Shown here in pieces: positions 28,599 through 37,476 of a stretch of 64,000 bases of DNA. The translations under genes were made by a program, and so were the position numbers. Numbering within the stretch: the first letter of the stretch is position 1; every line of letters starts with the position of its first letter. Source of the stretch: JADJOY01 sp016713535 [NCBI: Deltaproteobacteria bacterium] (GTDB taxonomy: Bacteria; JADJOY01). The stretch covers positions 62,001 through 126,000 of the forward strand of contig JADJOY010000022.1 of NCBI GenBank assembly GCA_016713535.1, read 5' to 3'. Under the pieces are notes generated by a model, which saw nothing but the letters and a program-made list of their open reading frames with translations, did not search any database and was not told where the DNA came from.

Positions 28599-30109
28599 TC
28601 TTGGTGCAGTGCCCGACCTGGGCGGCGGAGAAGCCACCGCTCGGGATCCCGTACCTGCTCGCGCACTTGCGCAAGCACGGCCACGACTGCCGCGCCTTCG
28701 ACTTCAACATCGAGCTCTTCCACGAGATCGACCCCAAGCACCGCGATCTGTGGAACGAAGGCGCCTACAAGATCTGGATGTACTACCACTTCTTCTCGAT
28801 CCTGTACCCGGAGTACTTCCCGTTCGCGATGGACGAGACCCGCGAGATCTTCGAGCTCGTCAACGCGAAGAGTGCCTCGTGGGCCGATCGGATCCTCGAG
28901 AGCGATCCCGGGATCGTCGGCTTCACCGCCATGGCGAACACCACGCTCTTCGCCCTCGCCACCTGTCGCGAGCTCAAGAAGCGTCGCCCCGACCTGCCGA
29001 TCGTGTTCGGTGGGCCGAACTGCCTGCGCGGGACCAACGAGAACTTCTTCCTCAAGACCGGCTGGGTGGACGCCGTCATCCCCGGCGAGGGCGAGGAGAC
29101 GCTGCGCCGGCTCGTGGTCACGCTCGAGGAGCACGACGAGCTGCGCGCGATCCCGGGAGCGCTGATCCGCACCTCGACCGGTGAGATCGTCGATGGTGGC
29201 GACGCCGAGCTGGTGCGGCCGCTCGACAGCCTCGCCTTCCCCGACTTCTCGGACTTCTACCCCGACAAGTACCTGTACAAGTTCGAAGAGCTGCCGATGA
29301 CGCTGAGCCGCGGCTGCGTGGCGAAGTGCTCGTTCTGCATCGACTGGATCTTCTGGGAGGCCATGCGCTTCCGGACCGCGGACAACATCGTCGCGGAGAT
29401 GAACCACCACCGCACCCGCTACGGCGCGAACCGCTTCTACTTCAACGACCTCATCTTCAACGGCAACCTTCGCCAAGTCGAGGCGATGTGCGACCAGCTC
29501 GTGGCGCAGGGGTCGCCCTTTCACTGGAGCGGCAACGCGCGCGTGCGTCCGATGATGAAGCCCGAGCTCTTGCGCAAGCTCTACCACGCGGGCTGCCGCA
29601 ACATTCACTACGGGCTCGAGCACGGCAGCCAGCGCATGCTCGACCTCATGCACAAGAGCCTCAAGATCGAGGACTACTCGACCGCGATGCGCAACGGCCA
29701 CCGCGCCGGCATCCGCTTCTCGGTGAGCCTGATCCTGGGGCCGCCCACCGAGACGCTGTGGGACTACCTCCAGTGCATGATGTTCGTGGCGCAGCATCGC
29801 CACTGCCTGAAGGAGGTCCACGTCGGCAGCCTGCTCTTGATGCGGGGCTCGCCGCTCTGGAAGGACCTCGACAAGTTCGGGATCGTGCTGCCCGAGAAGC
29901 TCACCTTCCCGCCCGAGCTCGAGCACTGCAACGACTACACGTACCCGTTCCTCCACAACTGGGAGACCAAGGACGGCAAGAACACCCGCGACAAGCGCGA
30001 GCGCAACATGCTGTTCTTCCGCAAGGTGGTGCGCTGGCTCGGCATGGAAGAGAACCAGGCCGGCAGCGAGCTGGAAGAGTTCTACGAACGCCAGCTCGCG
30101 CAGGCGTGA
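28577..30109 (+). CDS. B12-binding radical SAM protein
   Basis: A 510-residue B12-type radical SAM enzyme. N-terminal B12 domain: RVILVQCPTWAAEKPPLGIP, VGFTAMANTTLFAL, PIVFGGPNCLRG, IPGEGEETLRRL. The barrel has CVAKCSFC at about 250, NDLIFNGNLRQVE, YGLEHGSQRML and ILGPPTETLWDYLQ. Its insert near 50-100 (Tyr/Phe-rich, IWMYYHFFSILYPEYFPF) is unusual and may bind a hydrophobic or lipid substrate; that is inference. Central gene of a SPASM / B12 / SPASM run: 22-base overlap before, 14-base gap after. Confidence 0.88.
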   Translation: MAQRRRVILVQCPTWAAEKPPLGIPYLLAHLRKHGHDCRAFDFNIELFHEIDPKHRDLWNEGAYKIWMYYHFFSILYPEYFPFAMDETREIFELVNAKSASWADRILESDPGIVGFTAMANTTLFALATCRELKKRRPDLPIVFGGPNCLRGTNENFFLKTGWVDAVIPGEGEETLRRLVVTLEEHDELRAIPGALIRTSTGEIVDGGDAELVRPLDSLAFPDFSDFYPDKYLYKFEELPMTLSRGCVAKCSFCIDWIFWEAMRFRTADNIVAEMNHHRTRYGANRFYFNDLIFNGNLRQVEAMCDQLVAQGSPFHWSGNARVRPMMKPELLRKLYHAGCRNIHYGLEHGSQRMLDLMHKSLKIEDYSTAMRNGHRAGIRFSVSLILGPPTETLWDYLQCMMFVAQHRHCLKEVHVGSLLLMRGSPLWKDLDKFGIVLPEKLTFPPELEHCNDYTYPFLHNWETKDGKNTRDKRERNMLFFRKVVRWLGMEENQAGSELEEFYERQLAQA

Positions 30110-30123
30110 GCGGAAGGAACGTC

Positions 30124-31401
30124 ATGGCCTTCTCGTCCCTCTCCGCCGCGCTCACCAACGCCGGGCCGCTCGTGAACCGCTGGGCGAGCGCCGTCCGCGA
30201 CGGCGCCAAGAAGCTGCTCGCGCCGCGCCCGGTCTCGCTCGAACCGGGCGTGGAGCCGCCGCCGTCGATCAATGCGGACACGTTCCTGTGCGTGGAGATG
30301 ACCGACCACTGCGACCTCGCGTGCCGGATGTGCGACCAGGTGCTCCGCGAGCTGCCGCACTTCATGGCCAAGGGCTTCCTGCCGGTCGAGACGTGGGAGA
30401 AGATCCTCACCGACCTGAAACGCGGCGGCGTCCATCTCCACGGCCTCTCGCCGATCTGGGTGGGTGAGTCGCTTCTCCATCCGGAGTTCCCGCGCATGTT
30501 GCGGTACGCCTTCGACCTGAACGCGAACAACTCGCTCTTCGACGCGTTCTCGATCAACACCAACGCGACGTCGCTGACTCCCGAGGCCACCGAGGCGATC
30601 CTCGACGTCGCGAACCGTCCCGACATCAACCCGAACACCTTCTGGGGGTTGGTGATGTCGATCGACGCGACCACGACCGAGGTCTACGCGCGCATCAAGA
30701 AGAAAGAGCGGCTGGCGCGGGTGGAGGAGAACTGCCGCCACTTCGTGCGCCGCCAGCTCGAGCGCGGCAACCGATTCCCGCTGCCCATCCTCAAGTTCAT
30801 CGTGATGGAGGAGAACGTCCACGAGGCCAAGCCGTTCCTCGAGCGTTGGTCGCGCTTCTACGAGGAGCTCGGCGTCGACTACCAGGTGAACTACGACTAC
30901 CAGCCACCGATCGTGAAGCCGTGCATCTTCTTCGACAAGTTCATCGGCGAGGACCCGGCGGCCGACGAGGAGCGCCATCGCCAGGTGGCCCTCGAGCTCG
31001 GGCTGATCGCAGCGGACGTGGCGGAGCGCAAGGAGCGCATCGTCCACAGCGACGAGCAGGTGGGCGCCACGGCGGTGCGGCGCCCGTGCCCGGCGCTCTG
31101 GAAGTCGCCCATGGTGGCCCAGAACGGCGACGTCGCTCCGTGCTGTCACGACTCCGGGCTCGAGCTCAAGATCGGCAACCTGAAGACCGACGACTTCCTC
31201 GACCTCTGGACCAAGGGCAAGGTCGTCGAGTACCGCATCAAGCACGTGGTGGGTGACTTCGACTTCGGGCCCTGCAAGTACTGCCCGAACCAGCGCCACC
31301 CGACGATCAGCGACGACGAGATCGTCGCCTACCTCCGCCAGATCGGCCGCGCCGAGCTGGTCCCGCGCTATCTGCGCCGCGTGGGCGCCAGCCGCGTGTA
31401 G
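30124..31401 (+). CDS. Radical SAM/SPASM-type enzyme
   Basis: A 425-residue enzyme from the ATG at 30124. Cluster motif CDLACRMC at about 60; SPASM-like C terminus with RPCPALWKSPMVAQNGDVAP, CCHDSG, the KIGNL segment, then CKYCPNQRH. The barrel segment WVGESLLHPEFPRML replaces the usual GGEP strand. The same arrangement (WIGEPLMHPKFAEL) and a matching central region occur in the protein at 39175-40293, so the two are paralogues. Third gene of the run; a hairpin begins at its stop codon. Confidence 0.87.
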   Translation: MAFSSLSAALTNAGPLVNRWASAVRDGAKKLLAPRPVSLEPGVEPPPSINADTFLCVEMTDHCDLACRMCDQVLRELPHFMAKGFLPVETWEKILTDLKRGGVHLHGLSPIWVGESLLHPEFPRMLRYAFDLNANNSLFDAFSINTNATSLTPEATEAILDVANRPDINPNTFWGLVMSIDATTTEVYARIKKKERLARVEENCRHFVRRQLERGNRFPLPILKFIVMEENVHEAKPFLERWSRFYEELGVDYQVNYDYQPPIVKPCIFFDKFIGEDPAADEERHRQVALELGLIAADVAERKERIVHSDEQVGATAVRRPCPALWKSPMVAQNGDVAPCCHDSGLELKIGNLKTDDFLDLWTKGKVVEYRIKHVVGDFDFGPCKYCPNQRHPTISDDEIVAYLRQIGRAELVPRYLRRVGASRV

Positions 31402-31419
31402 GATCGCCTCACGCGATCC
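31401..31419 (+). terminator. Hairpin at the end of the radical SAM run
   Basis: GGATCGC-CTCAC-GCGATCC, a perfect 7-bp stem starting at the last base of the stop codon. No T tract; a factor-dependent terminator or end-protecting structure is possible. Confidence 0.35.
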
Positions 31420-31510
31420 GGACGCGCCCGGATCGCAGCAGCCACGGTTTCGCGAGCGGAGCGATCGGTCCGCTGGCGATCCGTGCGGGATCCGCCGCCA
31501 CCTGCTCGAC

Positions 31511-33541
31511 ATGTCAGCCGCTCTTCCCGCACCGATGCGGGATTCCCGCTGCACGCGTTCGGCTCGCTCCGCCGTGCACCTGTTCGCGAACGCGATGGTG
31601 ATCGTGATCGGCGGCTGGCTCCGCCTGCGGCAGCTCTCCTGGACACGCTTCACCTCCGATCAGGCGAACTTCCTGGGGGCGGTCCGCAACCTGGTCCGCT
31701 ACGGCCACTGGCCCACCCTCGGTCCCGACATCGGTCCCGGCTTCTGGCAGTGGGGCCACCTCGGCCCGCCGCACTTCTATGCCACCGCACCCGCCTTCTG
31801 GCTCGCAGACGGTGTTCCGGAGGCGGTGGTGGCGTTCCTCGCGTTGCTGCACGTCGGGGCGCTCGTCCTGATCATGCGCACCTCGGAGCGCTTCGTCGGG
31901 CGCGGTACCGGATCGCTCGCGGGCCTGCTGTTCGCCGTCGCCCCATACCCCGTCTTCGTCGCCCGCGAGCTCGTGAACTTCGCGTTCGTGCCCCCGGTGG
32001 TGGCACTGCTGGTCGTGGCGACGCTCGAAGCCGGCGTCGCCGGACGCCTGGCGTGGCTCGCGTGCGCGATACCCGGCGTTGCCTTCCTGGTGCAGGTGCA
32101 TGCCAGCAGCTGGGCGCTGGCGCCGCTGCCACTCGTCGCGCTGGCCGGCGCTCGAGGGCGCTGGCGGGCGCTCGCGGCGTGGACCGCGGCGGGCCTGGTG
32201 CTCGCGGCGGTCGTGCTCGGCCCGTACCTGTGGGGCCAGGTGCACGATGGATTCCACGACCTCGGTCTCTTCGTTCGCGCGGCAATGGGAGGGCAAGCGC
32301 AAGCCCCCGATGTGCCGTTCCCCAATCTCGCCGGGCTGCGCTTCGCGCTCCACTCGCTGGACGCGCTCCCACACGATCCCTACGTCGCTGCTCCCGGTGA
32401 GCCGTTCGCCGGCTGGTTCGTGGCGGGCCTGATCGCCGCGGGCGTAGTGTGCTCGCTGGCGAGAGTGGTGCGCTCGCGTGAGCCCGGGCGCGGCCAGACC
32501 GACGCGGTCGGTGCGCTGGTCCTCGTGTACGCGTTCGGCGCCGCGCCCCTGCTGCTCACGCGTTTCGGTCACGAGCTCTACCACCGCCACGTGATCGCCT
32601 CGGCGCCGGTGGCGGCGCTCCTCGTCGCGGTGGCGGCGGAAGCGGTGTCGCGGCGAGGGGTTGGCTGGCGCCGGGCCACGACCACGGCGGTCGTGGTGGT
32701 CGCCCTAGCGCTCGGCGCGCACACTTGGCGCTACCAGGAGGCCGTCGTCCGGGACGGCTGGCTCGCGGGGGGCCTGCCGCTCGAGAGCCAGACGGCGCTC
32801 GCTCGCGCCCTGACCACGACCGCGGGTCTGCGCTGGGATTCGAGCGAACGGCTGCGCATGCCCGGGCTCGACGATTCGCGTCACGGAGTGCGCTACCTCG
32901 TCGAGGAGTACGCGGCGCGCACCGTGAGCGAGCTCGCTCACCCGCCGCGCCCGTCGCTCTCGTTCACCGTCGTCGACGGGCGCTGGCTCCGTGGCACGAC
33001 GAGCGACGCGTCACGGGCGCCGCGCGTGGTGGACGGCCGCTTCCCGGTGTTCGCGGCCCGCACCTGCGCACTCGCGGATCCGGTCGAGCTACGCCTCGGC
33101 TCCGCCGCGCCATGGCGGACGGGTCTGCCGTGGAGCGGCCAGACCTCCGTCGAGGTGGCCGAGCTGCGCGCCACCCGGGCGCTCGCCGCATCGGGCTCGG
33201 CCTCGACCTGGATCGTCACCACCAACGGCTGCGTCGACGGCGTCTGGCTCGACGAACACCGGATCCATCCCAGCACCTGCGTCGGCGGGCCCGCGTCGCA
33301 TCCGTGGCCTCGTGCCGAAGGCTTCGTTCTGCCCGCGCTTTCTGGCAGACTCCGCGTCGCCGTGCGGCACCGGGGCCCTGAGCTCTGGATCGACGCGAGC
33401 GAGCTTCCGTTCGCTCCCGCCGCCGATCCGAGCGCGCCGGCCGCCGCTGCTCGATGGGGCGACATACCCATCCACCGTCCCGAGCCCGAGGCCGGCCGTA
33501 CACCCGCGACGAGCACCGAGGAGAGGCGGTTCCTGCGATGA
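31511..33541 (+). CDS. GT-C fold membrane glycosyltransferase (GT39/ArnT-like)
   Basis: A 676-residue protein with about ten membrane spans in the first 430 residues and a soluble C-terminal domain of about 230 residues. The first outer loop holds the acidic residue and pattern expected in GT-C enzymes (SWTRFTSDQANFLGAVRNL, then WQWGHLGPPHFYA). Such enzymes move a sugar from polyprenyl-phosphate to a lipid or protein on the periplasmic side. The gene two positions on (33602) encodes a matching polyprenyl-phosphate sugar synthase, so donor-making and donor-using steps are adjacent. Acceptor unknown. Confidence 0.75.
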   Translation: MSAALPAPMRDSRCTRSARSAVHLFANAMVIVIGGWLRLRQLSWTRFTSDQANFLGAVRNLVRYGHWPTLGPDIGPGFWQWGHLGPPHFYATAPAFWLADGVPEAVVAFLALLHVGALVLIMRTSERFVGRGTGSLAGLLFAVAPYPVFVARELVNFAFVPPVVALLVVATLEAGVAGRLAWLACAIPGVAFLVQVHASSWALAPLPLVALAGARGRWRALAAWTAAGLVLAAVVLGPYLWGQVHDGFHDLGLFVRAAMGGQAQAPDVPFPNLAGLRFALHSLDALPHDPYVAAPGEPFAGWFVAGLIAAGVVCSLARVVRSREPGRGQTDAVGALVLVYAFGAAPLLLTRFGHELYHRHVIASAPVAALLVAVAAEAVSRRGVGWRRATTTAVVVVALALGAHTWRYQEAVVRDGWLAGGLPLESQTALARALTTTAGLRWDSSERLRMPGLDDSRHGVRYLVEEYAARTVSELAHPPRPSLSFTVVDGRWLRGTTSDASRAPRVVDGRFPVFAARTCALADPVELRLGSAAPWRTGLPWSGQTSVEVAELRATRALAASGSASTWIVTTNGCVDGVWLDEHRIHPSTCVGGPASHPWPRAEGFVLPALSGRLRVAVRHRGPELWIDASELPFAPAADPSAPAAAARWGDIPIHRPEPEAGRTPATSTEERRFLR

Positions 33542-33601
33542 GAGATCCGACCCGAGCGCGCTCAAGCGCTCCGCTCCACGGCTCGCCGTACGCCGCCGCG
33601 G

Positions 33602-34333
33602 GTGATGCGAGCCTTGGCTGAGACGCTAGAGCCCCCCCGCGCCATCGTCGTCATCCCGACGCTCGACGAGGCCGAGAACATCGTTTCCCTCGCGCGCGAG
33701 CTGCTCGCGCTCCCGGTGGCGGTCGAGATCCTCGTCGTCGACGACTCCTCCCGCGACGGGACCGCCGACCGCGTGCGGGCTCTCGGAGCGGAGACGCGGC
33801 GCGTCCACCTCCTCGAACGCCCCCGGCGCATGGGGCTCGGGACGGCCTACCGCGACGGCTTTCGCTGGGCGCTCGAGCGCGGCTTCGACCGCCTGGTGCA
33901 GATGGACGCCGATCACTCACACCGGCCCGCCGACGTCCCGCGCCTCCTCGACGTCCTCGATCGCGCAGAGATCGCGGTGGGCTCGCGCTACTTGCCGGCG
34001 AGCCGCATCACGGGCTGGCCGCGACGGCGCTGGCTGCTGTCGCGAGGAGCCGCGCTCTACGTCGCACCGATCCTCGGTCTCGGCGTCTCCGACCCGATGG
34101 GTGGCTTCAAAGCCTACCGAGCGTCCGCGCTGGGGCGCATGGGCCTCGACGCGTTCCAGGCCACCGGATACCTGTTCCAGGCCGAGAGCCTCTACCGCGC
34201 GTCGCGCGCGGGGTGCTCGATGGAAGAGGTCGCGATCCACTTCCAGGATCGCGTCGCCGGGGTCAGCAAGATGACCGGTGGCATCATCCTGGAGGCGGCG
34301 CTGGGTCCGTGGCGGATCCGGTTCGGTCGCTGA
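33602..34333 (+). CDS. Polyprenyl-phosphate glycosyltransferase (dolichol-P-mannose synthase-like, GT2)
   Basis: A 243-residue family 2 enzyme: IVVIPTLDEAENI, VDDSSRDGTAD, MGLGTAYRDGFRWAL, the D-x-D type QMDADHSHRP, GSRYLP and the C-terminal VGVSDPMGGFKAYR and FQDRVAGVSKM, all characteristic of DPM1-like synthases (soluble type without C-terminal membrane spans). It would load a sugar (mannose in the model enzymes) onto a polyprenyl phosphate for the GT-C enzyme just upstream. Start is GTG 33602 or ATG 33605. Its 3' end overlaps the convergent efflux gene by 50 bases. Confidence 0.88.
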   Translation: MMRALAETLEPPRAIVVIPTLDEAENIVSLARELLALPVAVEILVVDDSSRDGTADRVRALGAETRRVHLLERPRRMGLGTAYRDGFRWALERGFDRLVQMDADHSHRPADVPRLLDVLDRAEIAVGSRYLPASRITGWPRRRWLLSRGAALYVAPILGLGVSDPMGGFKAYRASALGRMGLDAFQATGYLFQAESLYRASRAGCSMEEVAIHFQDRVAGVSKMTGGIILEAALGPWRIRFGR

Positions 34334-35819
34334 GCTCGGGACGCGCCGACTCGGGCGGCGCCGCCGGATCCCAGCCGCCCCCGAGCGCCTTGAAGAGCGC
34401 CACCAGGTCGATCGCGACGGCGCCGTCGCTCAGTACCAACGAATCCTCGGCGGCGTAGAGGGTGCGCTCGGCGTCGAGCACCTGCAGGAACGAGCCGAGG
34501 CCGTTCTGGTAGAGGTCGCGGGCGAGCTCGACCGAGCGCCGGCTCGCCGCCACCGCCTCGACGAGCCGGCCGTGCCGTTCGCGCTCGCGAGCGAAGCTCG
34601 AGAGTGCGTTCTCCACGTCCTCGAGGGCGACCAGGACGGTCTCGCGGTAGAGCGCGAGCGCCGCTTCCTCGCGGGCATCGGCGGCCTCGACCTGCGCGCG
34701 GATGCGACCGCCCTGGAAGATCGGCCAGCGGATCGCGGGACCGATCGAGTACGCACGGCTCGCGGCGTCGAAGAAGTCGCTCGCGGAGACGGACTCGAGA
34801 CCCACGCTGCCGGTGAGGCTCAGCTTCGGGAACAGATCGGCGGTGGCGACCCCCACCCGCGCGCTCGCCGCCGCGACGCCGCGCTCGGCGCGCCGCACGT
34901 CCGGGCGCCGGCGCAGCAGGTCCGACGGCAACCCCATCGGCACGCGCGACGCCAGCGTGCCCGCGGCGGCGGTCCCGGGGATGTCGCCGTGCCCGGCGAG
35001 CAGCTCGCGGAGCGCCTCGGGCGGCCTACCGGCGAGCACGCTCAGGCGGTGGACCGCCCGATCACGCTCGGCCTCCAGACGCGGCCGCTGCGCCTCGGTC
35101 GACGCGAGCAGCGAGCGCGACTGGGTCACGTCGAGCTCCCCGGTGAGGCCGGCGCGGAAGCGCTCCTCGGTGAGCTCGAGCGAGCTGCGCTGGCCCTCGA
35201 GGTTGCGGTCGGCGATCACCAACCGGCGCTCCGCGCCCCGCAGCGCGACGTAGCTCCGCGCCACCTCCGCGCCGAGCTCGACCTGCACGTCGCGCACGCT
35301 CTCGTCCGCCTGCTCGACCACGGCGTGCGCGGCCTCGACGGCGCGACGACGGCCGCCGAACAGGTCGATCTCCCACGCGGCGTCGAAGCCGGCCTGGTAG
35401 AGATCGAACTCCGGATCGGGCAGGAAGCCGCCCATCAAGCCGGCGCGGCTCATCCGCTCGTGCACATAGGACGCCTCGCTTCCGATCGCGGGAAACCGAC
35501 CCGCTCCGCTCACCACCTCCGCCGCGCGCGCCTCGCGGACCCGCGCCGTCGCGACCGCCACCTCGGGGTTGGCGGCAACGGCGAGGTCAACGAGCGAGTC
35601 GAGCGTCGGGTCGCCGAACGACTGCCACCAGTGCGTGAGCTCGATGGCCTCGGGTGCCACGGCCGGCGCTGGGTCGCCGGCCGCCGCGGCGCGTGACCAG
35701 GCCGGGGGCAGCTCGACCCCGGGCGGCTGGTAGTCCGGCCCGACCGTGCAACCGGCCAGGAGCAGCACTGCCCAACCGGCCCGGAGCCCGCTTCGCCTGG
35801 AGATCGGGGTCGGAATCAC
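34284..35819 (-). CDS. Outer-membrane efflux lipoprotein (NodT/OprM-type, TolC family)
   Basis: Outer-membrane channel of a tripartite efflux pump. 511 residues from a GTG at 35819, preceded by GAGGA and placed 7 bases after the EmrB-like stop; this start gives a proper lipoprotein signal (LRAGWAVLLLAGC, Cys24), whereas an ATG at 35858 would overlap emrB. CTVGPDYQPP and ELTHWWQSFGDPTLDSLV are the standard NodT N terminus, and two OEP repeats follow (coiled-coil segments such as TARVREARAAEV and DVTQSRSLLAST). Last gene of marR-emrA-emrB-tolC-like. Confidence 0.88.
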   Translation of the reverse strand: MIPTPISRRSGLRAGWAVLLLAGCTVGPDYQPPGVELPPAWSRAAAAGDPAPAVAPEAIELTHWWQSFGDPTLDSLVDLAVAANPEVAVATARVREARAAEVVSGAGRFPAIGSEASYVHERMSRAGLMGGFLPDPEFDLYQAGFDAAWEIDLFGGRRRAVEAAHAVVEQADESVRDVQVELGAEVARSYVALRGAERRLVIADRNLEGQRSSLELTEERFRAGLTGELDVTQSRSLLASTEAQRPRLEAERDRAVHRLSVLAGRPPEALRELLAGHGDIPGTAAAGTLASRVPMGLPSDLLRRRPDVRRAERGVAAASARVGVATADLFPKLSLTGSVGLESVSASDFFDAASRAYSIGPAIRWPIFQGGRIRAQVEAADAREEAALALYRETVLVALEDVENALSSFARERERHGRLVEAVAASRRSVELARDLYQNGLGSFLQVLDAERTLYAAEDSLVLSDGAVAIDLVALFKALGGGWDPAAPPESARPELSDRTGSATDPAPPPG

Positions 35820-35826
35820 GTCGTCC

Positions 35827-37476
35827 TCAGTGAGCTGCGCCACGGCCGGCTCCGGCATCGGTTCGCCCCAGCAGCAGCGCGAGGGGCGCCACCAGCAAGA
35901 GCGCGACCCCCATGAACCGGAACGCATCCAGCACCGCGAGCGTGCTGGCCTGCCGCCCGACCTGCGCGGCGAGCACCGCCATCGCGCGATCGTGCGCGAG
36001 CGCCGTCGACGCGCCGTGCGGCGCCATCGCACTCGCCAGGCGGCCGATGGCCTCGCGCGCCGGGAAGTCGAACGGGTTCAGGTGCGCGCTCAGGACCGCC
36101 TGGTGGATCTGCGCGCGGCGCGCGAGGATCGTGCTCACGATCGAGATGCCGACGCTCGCGCCGATGTTCCTCGCCAGGTTGATGAGGCTCGAGACGCTGT
36201 TGATCTTGCTCGGCGGCACGCTCGCGAACGCCACGGTGTTGATCGGCACGAACAGGAACGCGAGACCGAGCCCCTGCACGACGCGATCGAAGGCGACCTG
36301 TCCGAACGTCGAGTCGAGCGACAGGTGGGTGAGCCGGAACATCGCGTAGCTGCTCATGAGGAGTCCGAACAGGATCAGCCAGCGCGGCTGGACCCGGCTG
36401 ACCAACGTGCCCACCACCGGCATCAGCGCCATGATCGTGAGCGCACCCCCCGTGAGCGCCATGCCGCTCTGCATCGCCGTGTAGCCCATCACGGTCTGCA
36501 GGAAGATCGGCAGCAGCACGGTGCTGCCGAGCAGCGCGAAGCCGAGCGAGAACATGAGGGCGAACGACGTCCCGAATCCGCGCGATCCCAGCAGCTTGAG
36601 GTCGACGATCGGATCTCGGTGCCTGAGCTCCCACACGATCGCGCTCACGATCCCGAGCGTCGCGAGCACCGCGAAGACCGTGATGAACCTCGACTCGAAC
36701 CAGTCGTCCTCCTGGCCCTTGTCGAGGACGACCTGGAGGCAGCCGAGGCCGAGGGTCACCAGGCCGAGCCCCATCGCATCGATCGGACTGCCGCGCTTGG
36801 CGATGCGCTCGGCCTTGGCGTGCGGCGGGTCCTCGACCACCCACCGGCTCAGCAGGAGCGACACGATGCCGACGGGGACGTTGAGGTAGAAGACCCATCG
36901 CCACGAGTAATTGTCGGTGATCCAGCCGCCGAGCGTGGGGCCCAGCGCCGGCGCACTGACCACGGCGATGCCGTAAACCGCGAACGCCATCCCGCGCTTC
37001 GCCGGCTCGAACGTATCGGCCAGGATCGCTTGCTCGCTCGGCTGCAGCCCGCCCCCGCCGGCGCCCTGAAGGATGCGGAAGAACACCAGCCACCCGAGGC
37101 TCGGCGCCAGGCCGCACAGCGCCGAGCTCACGGTGAAGATCGCCACGCACGTCATGTAGAAGCGCTTGCGTCCCACCGCGCGGCTGAGCCAGGCGCTGAG
37201 CGGGAGCACGATCGCGTTCGCCACCAGGTAGGACGTGAGGACCCAGGTCGCCTCGTGGGTGGTGGACGACAGGCTTCCCGCCATGTGCGGCAGCGCCACG
37301 TTGGCGATGCTGGTGTCGAGCACCTCCATGAAGGTGGCGAGCGTGACCGTCATCGCCACGACCCACGGGTTGTGAGACGGGCGCCAGACCGCTCCAGGCG
37401 CGGGCGCCAGCGGAGGCCCCGGCCGCGGCTCGTCCATCCCGGCGAGCGCATCCGCGCCCGCGACGGGGGCGGTCAT
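35827..37476 (-). CDS. emrB: MFS multidrug efflux transporter, DHA2/EmrB family
   Basis: Proton-driven drug exporter with 14 predicted spans; 549 residues from the ATG at 37476. Family motifs: LDTSIANVALP (DHA2 motif in span 1), LSAWLSRAVGRKRFY (motif A), RILQGAGGGGLQP (motif B) and GPTLGGWITDNYSWRWVFYLNVP (motif C and following). Starts in an ATGA overlap with emrA. With EmrA-like and the TolC-like lipoprotein it forms a pump spanning both membranes. Drug range cannot be inferred. Symbol given by homology and gene order. Confidence 0.92.
   Translation of the reverse strand: MTAPVAGADALAGMDEPRPGPPLAPAPGAVWRPSHNPWVVAMTVTLATFMEVLDTSIANVALPHMAGSLSSTTHEATWVLTSYLVANAIVLPLSAWLSRAVGRKRFYMTCVAIFTVSSALCGLAPSLGWLVFFRILQGAGGGGLQPSEQAILADTFEPAKRGMAFAVYGIAVVSAPALGPTLGGWITDNYSWRWVFYLNVPVGIVSLLLSRWVVEDPPHAKAERIAKRGSPIDAMGLGLVTLGLGCLQVVLDKGQEDDWFESRFITVFAVLATLGIVSAIVWELRHRDPIVDLKLLGSRGFGTSFALMFSLGFALLGSTVLLPIFLQTVMGYTAMQSGMALTGGALTIMALMPVVGTLVSRVQPRWLILFGLLMSSYAMFRLTHLSLDSTFGQVAFDRVVQGLGLAFLFVPINTVAFASVPPSKINSVSSLINLARNIGASVGISIVSTILARRAQIHQAVLSAHLNPFDFPAREAIGRLASAMAPHGASTALAHDRAMAVLAAQVGRQASTLAVLDAFRFMGVALLLVAPLALLLGRTDAGAGRGAAH

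Noticed and set aside
35820-35858. Upstream ATG (35858) for the TolC-like lipoprotein
   Set aside because: It would overlap emrB and push the lipobox far inside; the GTG at 35819 has a ribosome site and a proper signal peptide.
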